DNA of 19,359 nt, taken from NCBI GenBank assembly GCA_965661355.1, contig CBFIDI010000025.1:1-19359 (forward strand), read 5' to 3'. Position numbers and translations under genes: made by a program. Source of the DNA: CAMCFD01 sp965661355 (GTDB lineage Bacteria; Pseudomonadota; Alphaproteobacteria; Rickettsiales; UBA1997). The stretch's first letter is position 1, and each line of letters opens with the position of its first letter. The notes beneath the pieces were generated by a model. That model did no database searches, was not told where the DNA came from, and was given only the letters and a program-made list of their open reading frames with translations. This document shows, in pieces, positions 16,167-19,359 of this stretch.

Positions 16167-16200
16167 AAAATTATAAATTTTAGCTAATTATAATTTTTTT
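16167..16200 (+). terminator. Weak terminator directly after the tRNA
   Basis: AAAATTATAA (16167-16176) pairs with TTATAATTTT (16188-16197) around an 11-base loop, and the strand continues in T to 16200. The stem is all A-T, so it is weak, but its place right after the CCA end fits. Confidence 0.4.
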
Positions 16201-16387
16201 AAGGGCTTTAATTTCTTTGAAATTTCAACAACAGAAAAACTTAATAAATTTTATAATTACGGGTTTTTGAACTTATTGTCACTTAGTTTTTATTGAACTT
16301 TCAAAATAGCTTATCCATAACAAAATTTCTTCAGACTTATCTGTTATATTTATTTCGTCAAACTCATCGCTAAAAATTAACAAAGAA

Positions 16388-16480
16388 TTTCTGTAATTAC
16401 TATTTTTCATCTTTTAAAGCGAAATAAGCATCTTATTTAGTTTTGGTAAAAATTATCGTAAAAATCTAGTAATATATTTT
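16388..16480. repeat. Intergenic repeat block alpha, copy 1
   Basis: This block matches 17472-17580 over its whole length, apart from a 13-base difference near the left end. The best part is 16443-16480, where about 30 of 36 bases agree (GG-T/C-AAAAA, then TAAAAAT-C/T-TAGTAA-T/C-ATATTTT). Most differences in the best part are transitions, as in slowly decaying copies. Read on the minus strand, both copies give L-L-x-F-Y-D-x-F for a few codons, so an old coding origin is possible. Confidence 0.5.
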
Positions 16481-16586
16481 AGAGAATATTTTTTAGCCCG
16501 CCTTTAAAGTTAGAAAAGAGTGTAATATCGTTTATTTTTTAGCCCCAAATGGTTAATATAAATTGAAAATTGTATATTTTTTTACT

Positions 16587-16638
16587 GATAAATTTATTAA
16601 TTAAAATTATTTATCTTGAATTAATATTTAAAAGATTT
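16587..16638. repeat. Intergenic repeat block gamma, copy 2
   Basis: Close match to 12286-12340 (TAAATTTATTAAT, AAATTATTTA and AATTAATATTTAAA in order) and to 17861-17913 over its first half. It lacks the GCCC/GGGC pairing words of copy 1. It lies about 37 bases before the rpmI promoter. Confidence 0.5.
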
Positions 16639-16674
16639 AAATCAGCTAGAAAATGCCATCAATAGAATTTTTGC

Positions 16675-16703
16675 TTGCAATTTAACTTAATAACTAATAT
16701 GAT
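16675..16703 (+). promoter_or_regulatory. Promoter of rpmI-rplT
   Basis: TTGCAA (16675-16680), a 17-base spacer and TATGAT (16698-16703) form a good sigma-70 promoter. Transcription would start near 16710, giving a leader of about 78 bases before rpmI. Confidence 0.5.
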
Positions 16704-16714
16704 TTTTATAAGTT

Positions 16715-16748
16715 TATGGGTCATAGATTTATATTGGCTTCACCCATA
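16715..16748 (+). promoter_or_regulatory. Hairpin in the rpmI-rplT leader
   Basis: TATGGGT (16715-16721) can pair with ACCCATA (16742-16748), a 7-bp stem with a 20-base loop at the very 5' end of the predicted transcript. In other bacteria ribosomal protein L20 binds its own leader to repress this operon. Whether this hairpin does so is inference from position only. Confidence 0.35.
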
Positions 16749-16787
16749 TTCTTGCATATTTATATTAAACTTAAAATTTTTAAAGAA

Positions 16788-16988
16788 ATGCCAAAAATAA
16801 AAACAAATAGCAGTGCCAAAAAAAGGTTTAAAGTTACCGCTTCTGGCAAAGTTAAGTTCAAACAGGCCGGAAAGCGCCATAATTTGGGCAAAAAGAGCCA
16901 GTCTCGTATCAGAAAACTTCGTAAATCAGCCATCATGGATAAATCTTTTGGTGAAAATGTAAAGAAGTTTTTCCTTCCAAACAGCTAA
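16788..16988 (+). CDS. rpmI: 50S ribosomal protein L35 (bL35)
   Basis: bL35 is a small basic protein of the large ribosomal subunit. The 66-residue product begins M-P-K-I-K-T-N-S-S-A-K-K-R-F, the usual bL35 start, and contains the K-R-H-N-L-G-K-K-S segment seen in the family. The reading frame is open further upstream, with an ATG at 16716, but that would add 24 residues no bL35 has and would lie inside the leader hairpin; the ATG at 16788 is therefore used. rplT follows after 59 bases. Unusually, infC does not precede the pair here. Confidence 0.95.
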   Translation: MPKIKTNSSAKKRFKVTASGKVKFKQAGKRHNLGKKSQSRIRKLRKSAIMDKSFGENVKKFFLPNS

Positions 16989-17047
16989 TATATAACTTAA
17001 CAAACTAAGTTGTTGGCACAAGATATAAACTAAAAAAATCATAAATT

Positions 17048-17404
17048 ATGGCACGCGTAAAAAGAGGAGTCACCAAAAAAGCTAGACACAAGAAAATTAT
17101 TAAAATGGCCAAAGGTTACAGGGGTCGTTCTAATAATTGCTTTAGAATCGCTTTGCAAAGAGTCGAAAAAGCTTTGCAATATGCTTATCGTGACAGAAGA
17201 ACTAAAAAAAGAGATTTGAGAAGACTTTGGATTCAAAGAATTAACGCCGCTGTGCGTCAACAAGACATGAAATATTCAACTTTTATTAATGGTCTTAAAT
17301 TGGCTAAAATTGATTTAGATCGTAAAGTTTTAGCCGACATGGCAGTTAGAGAGCCTGCGGTTTTTAAAGAAGTTGCCCAAAAAGCAAAAAAAGCTTTAGG
17401 TTAG
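17048..17404 (+). CDS. rplT: 50S ribosomal protein L20 (bL20)
   Basis: bL20 binds 23S rRNA early and is needed for assembly of the large subunit; in many bacteria it also represses its own operon. The 118-residue product has the family's basic N-terminal extension (M-A-R-V-K-R-G-V-T-K-K-A-R-H-K-K) followed by K-M-A-K-G-Y-R-G-R, A-Y-R-D-R-R-T-K-K-R-D-L-R-R-L-W-I-Q-R-I-N-A-A-V-R and the C-terminal globular part with F-I-N-G-L-K-L-A-K-I-D-L-D-R-K-V-L-A-D-M-A. Length and start are standard. It is the last gene of the rpmI-rplT operon and is followed by a strong terminator. Confidence 0.98.
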   Translation: MARVKRGVTKKARHKKIIKMAKGYRGRSNNCFRIALQRVEKALQYAYRDRRTKKRDLRRLWIQRINAAVRQQDMKYSTFINGLKLAKIDLDRKVLADMAVREPAVFKEVAQKAKKALG

Positions 17405-17432
17405 TAAGTATTTTATAAAATATAATTGCATT

Positions 17433-17470
17433 AAACCCGTCTAAAATATAGTTTTTAGGCGGGTTTTTTT
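17433..17470 (+). terminator. Strong Rho-independent terminator after rplT
   Basis: AAACCCGTCTAAAA (17433-17446) pairs with TTTTAGGCGGGTTT (17453-17466) in a 14-bp stem with one G-U pair and a 6-base loop, then a T-run to 17470. It is the clearest terminator in the window. Confidence 0.9.
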
Positions 17471-17471
17471 G

Positions 17472-17580
17472 TTTTTGTAATTATGGTGATGAATAATATT
17501 ATTTTTCATACTTAAAGGCCACTTAAGAATTTTATCTGTTTGTGGCAAAAAGCCATCATAAAAATTTAGTAACATATTTT
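17472..17580. repeat. Intergenic repeat block alpha, copy 2
   Basis: Partner of 16388-16480. It begins directly after the T-run of the rplT terminator. Relative to copy 1 it has an extra segment of about 13 bases near 17485-17497. Confidence 0.5.
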
Positions 17581-17606
17581 GTGCCAAAGCTCTATCTTTA
17601 ACTGAT

Positions 17607-17755
17607 AATTAACGGCCTAGATAACTTAATTAGCGAACTTATTATGTCAAAACTAGGCTTATCAACCGACATATTGAGTTTTGGGCGACTAATCTAGTAA
17701 TTATATTACGATGAATAAATTTGCTCCTAAAGATGGGTTTTGGTATGAGATTTGC
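17607..17755. repeat. Intergenic repeat block beta, copy 2
   Basis: Partner of 14896-15041, collinear over about 149 bases. The short frame present in copy 1 is interrupted here by TAG and TAA codons. Confidence 0.45.
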
Positions 17756-17860
17756 CTATCAATCTTTTGTTGTAGCACATAAATGATTGTTTAAACTTCG
17801 AAATTGGCGTCATATCAAAATTTATTTTTAAATGCCGGTTCATTCGTTATAATTTAATTG

Positions 17861-17913
17861 CTAAATTTATTAATTAAAATTACTTAGTCCAATTTATCAC
17901 TTAAAAATCGGGC
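17861..17913. repeat. Intergenic repeat block gamma, copy 3
   Basis: Shares TAAATTTATTAATTAAAATTA with 16587-16638, and the later words TTTA/AAA-AT-GGGC with 12286-12340. It is the most diverged of the three gamma copies. Confidence 0.4.
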
Positions 17914-18037
17914 AAAGGGTAGATTTTGAATTTGAAAGCTAAGTTTATAAAATTCTAGAAATAAAATTTGTTTGAAATTCGTTTTGTATTATTAAATATA
18001 AAATTTTATAAAGTACTTTTTTGTAAAGATATTTATT

Positions 18038-18066
18038 TTGACTTAATCAAAATTTATTGATATTAT
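18038..18066 (+). promoter_or_regulatory. Promoter of the DUF2628-hisH operon
   Basis: TTGACT (18038-18043), a 17-base spacer and TATTAT (18061-18066) each match the sigma-70 consensus at five of six bases. Transcription would start near 18073, about 37 bases before the ATG at 18110. Confidence 0.6.
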
Positions 18067-18109
18067 TGTTAAATATTTTGCAAATATTAACTATTTTAAG
18101 TTTAGTAAT

Positions 18110-18580
18110 ATGTCACTTAAGCTTTACACTACCTATACCAAGAAAGATAAAGATGATAAAGTTGAAGATATTGCGATAACTCGTGAAGAATTTTCTTTTA
18201 CTGCTTTCTTGTTTAATGTTTTATGGTTTTTGCGCCATAAAATGTGGGTAAGTTCGGCGGTTTTAGTGTTGGTTGAAATTGCACTAATAAATCTTTGTTC
18301 TTTTGCATTTATTTCTGGCTTTGATTTTGTGGTTTTTAATTTTGCTTTCTTGCTTTTAATAGGCATGAACGCAACAAATTGGCTGGGTCAATTTTTGCAA
18401 AAAAGAGGATATATCAAAAAAAATTATGTTTTGGCGCAAAATGAAGAAGAGGCAAGGCTTAAGGCCATGAAAAGCTGGCACAGAAACTCGCCAAACTTAA
18501 GCTTTAAAAGATTTAGCGAAGAAATTATCGATCCAGATTTATATCTTAAATCTGTTAAGCCTAAAAAAATGAAAGCATAA
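18110..18580 (+). CDS. DUF2628 family membrane protein
   Basis: Function unknown. The 156-residue product fits DUF2628: an N-terminal Tyr-rich start with E-D-I-A-I-T-R-E-E-F-S-F, the core F-S-F-T-A-F-L-F-N-V-L-W-F-L-R-H-K-M-W (about 28-46), two or three hydrophobic segments between 45 and 90, and then N-x-W-x-x-x-x-L-Q-K-R-G-Y with a later E-E-A-R-L-K-A sequence. It is 3 bases from hisH and shares its promoter. From memory, alphaproteobacteria often keep a DUF2628 gene directly before hisH inside the his operon, and this window fits that order. Membrane topology is read from hydrophobicity only. Confidence 0.75.
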   Translation: MSLKLYTTYTKKDKDDKVEDIAITREEFSFTAFLFNVLWFLRHKMWVSSAVLVLVEIALINLCSFAFISGFDFVVFNFAFLLLIGMNATNWLGQFLQKRGYIKKNYVLAQNEEEARLKAMKSWHRNSPNLSFKRFSEEIIDPDLYLKSVKPKKMKA

Positions 18581-18583
18581 AAA

Positions 18584-19222
18584 ATGAAAATTGTTGTAAT
18601 TGATTACGGGTCCGGAAACTTAAAATCGGTTATAAATGCCTTGTCTGAAATTACGCAAAGCGAAATATTAATTTCTGACCAGCCGCAAGATTTACAAAAA
18701 GCAAGTCATATTATTTTGCCAGGCGTTGGCGCTTTTAAAGATTGCATGAAGGGTCTTCAAGATAAAAAAGGATTGGTTGAGGAAATTATGCACCAAGTTA
18801 AAAGTAACAAAAAGCCTTTTTTAGGAATCTGTGTGGGTATGCAAGTTATGGCCACTTGTGGTTATGAAAAAATTGATGATGGAACCGCTCCAGAAAAGGT
18901 TTTGGGCCTTAATCTGATTGCGGGCGAGGTTGTTAAAATTAAGGCGCAGGCAAACTTAAAAATTCCGCAAATGGGTTGGAATAATTTAATAATTGAAAAG
19001 AATCATTCAATTTTAAAAGACATAAAAAGCAAAGACCATGTTTATTTTGCCAACAGTTATCATTTTTTGTGTAAAAATACAAAAAACATTATTGCAAAAG
19101 TTAATTATGGCCATGATTTAAACGCCTTAATAGCTGATGAAAATATTTTCGGAATTCAATTTCACCCTGAAAAGTCGGGCATTGTTGGTCTTAAAATATT
19201 AGGTAACTTTTTAAAATTATGA
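18584..19222 (+). CDS. hisH: Imidazole glycerol phosphate synthase, glutamine amidotransferase subunit HisH
   Basis: HisH hydrolyses glutamine and passes ammonia to HisF, which makes imidazole glycerol phosphate and AICAR in histidine synthesis. The 212-residue product has the class I amidotransferase triad: C83 in G-I-C-V-G-M-Q, H194 and E196 in F-G-I-Q-F-H-P-E-K-S. The start M-K-I-V-V-I-D-Y-G-S-G-N-L-K-S-V and P-G-V-G-A-F are typical. hisF and hisA are not seen before the window ends. A histidine gene implies the organism still makes histidine, unlike classical Rickettsia. Confidence 0.95.
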   Translation: MKIVVIDYGSGNLKSVINALSEITQSEILISDQPQDLQKASHIILPGVGAFKDCMKGLQDKKGLVEEIMHQVKSNKKPFLGICVGMQVMATCGYEKIDDGTAPEKVLGLNLIAGEVVKIKAQANLKIPQMGWNNLIIEKNHSILKDIKSKDHVYFANSYHFLCKNTKNIIAKVNYGHDLNALIADENIFGIQFHPEKSGIVGLKILGNFLKL

Positions 19223-19312
19223 GCCCTAAAAACTAATTTTTATTATTTAATTATTTTTTGATTTATATTTAGGGGGTTCGCTTAAAAAACAACAAAAACA
19301 ACAAAAATAAAT

Positions 19313-19359
19313 ATGTCTGATAACTTAAAGCATAAAGAATATATTGATGAAATAAAAAG
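19313..19359 (+). CDS. Possible start of a further gene, cut by the window end
   Basis: An ATG at 19313 opens a frame (M-S-D-N-L-K-H-K-E-Y-I-D-E-I-K) that runs off the end of the window. The 15 codons do not match the usual starts of HisA or HisF and are too few to identify. No Shine-Dalgarno is visible. The frame follows hisH by 90 bases, in which CCCTAAA (19224-19230) and TTTAGGG (19268-19274) could pair, but with a long loop and no T-run. Confidence 0.35.
   Translation, partial: MSDNLKHKEYIDEIK

Larger units (their letters stand above)
16201..16674. other. Long spacer between the tRNA and rpmI
   Basis: No gene is visible on either strand. It contains repeat block alpha (16388-16480) and gamma (16587-16638) with a roughly 106-base interval where the spacer after rplT has block beta. 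A lone near-DnaA-box word (TTATCCATA, about 16313) occurs but is not clustered. infC, which normally precedes rpmI, is not here. Confidence 0.4.
17471..18037. other. Long spacer after rplT carrying repeat blocks alpha, beta and gamma
   Basis: This is the only spacer that contains all three repeat blocks, in the order alpha, beta, gamma. On the minus strand roughly 17600-17455 is open for about 50 codons (S-V-K-D-R-A-L-A-Q-N-M-L-L-N-F-Y-D-G-F-L-P and onward), but no start, family or homologous frame supports a gene. Nothing else was recognised. Confidence 0.4.

Noticed and set aside
16716..16787. Upstream ATG giving a 90-residue L35
   Set aside because: bL35 begins M-P-K-I-K-T; the extra residues fall in the leader hairpin.
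19224..19274. CCCTAAA/TTTAGGG inverted repeat after hisH as a terminator
   Set aside because: The loop is 37 bases and no T-run follows; too weak to call.
1..19359. CRISPR arrays, insertion sequences, prophage genes, riboswitches
   Set aside because: I looked for regularly spaced repeats, transposase motifs, phage proteins and a TPP-type leader before thiD and saw none.

Overview
The window looks like chromosomal DNA of a very AT-rich alphaproteobacterium, probably Rickettsiales-like or another low-GC lineage with a shrinking genome. Three things point there. A cluster of DnaA boxes and a CtrA-type site lie directly beside hemE, the position of the chromosomal origin in Caulobacter and Rickettsia. 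A DUF2628 gene sits directly before hisH, a pairing I associate with alphaproteobacteria. The spacers are long and seem to be decaying. The presence of hisH argues against a strict Rickettsia-type intracellular parasite. The exact lineage cannot be settled from the sequence alone.

Layout. 1-304: a bolA gene on the minus strand. 305-1302: a gene-free, extremely AT-rich stretch ending in eight DnaA-box-like 9-mers (1008-1223), the candidate replication origin. 1303-7344: six plus-strand genes, hemE (haem synthesis), pyrC (pyrimidines), a DUF2939 membrane-anchored protein, thiD (thiamine), manC (GDP-mannose) and ccmB (cytochrome c maturation). 7406-12262: an apparently intact two-gene type III restriction-modification system, mod-res. 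12263-12524: spacer with a bidirectional terminator. 12525-14543: clpX and clpP on the minus strand, transcribed clpP to clpX from a clear promoter. 15067-15726: grpE. 16091-16166: a tRNA with a CAU anticodon, best read as tRNA-Ile2. 16788-17404: rpmI-rplT with a promoter, a leader hairpin and a strong terminator. 18110-19222: a DUF2628 gene and hisH as a two-gene operon with its own promoter. 19313-19359: the first codons of a possible further gene.

Most genes are core housekeeping. The one clear accessory module is mod-res: Mod methylates a short asymmetric site on adenine, and Res uses the same complex to translocate and cut unmodified DNA. The clpP/clpX and grpE genes are divergent and form a small protein-quality-control cluster.

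The least explained part is the spacer DNA from 12.26 to 18.1 kb. Three sequence blocks (alpha, beta, gamma) recur there in diverged copies, and the spacer after rplT carries all three in order. This looks like a decayed dispersed intergenic element whose nature I cannot identify. I saw no CRISPR array, no insertion sequence and no prophage gene.
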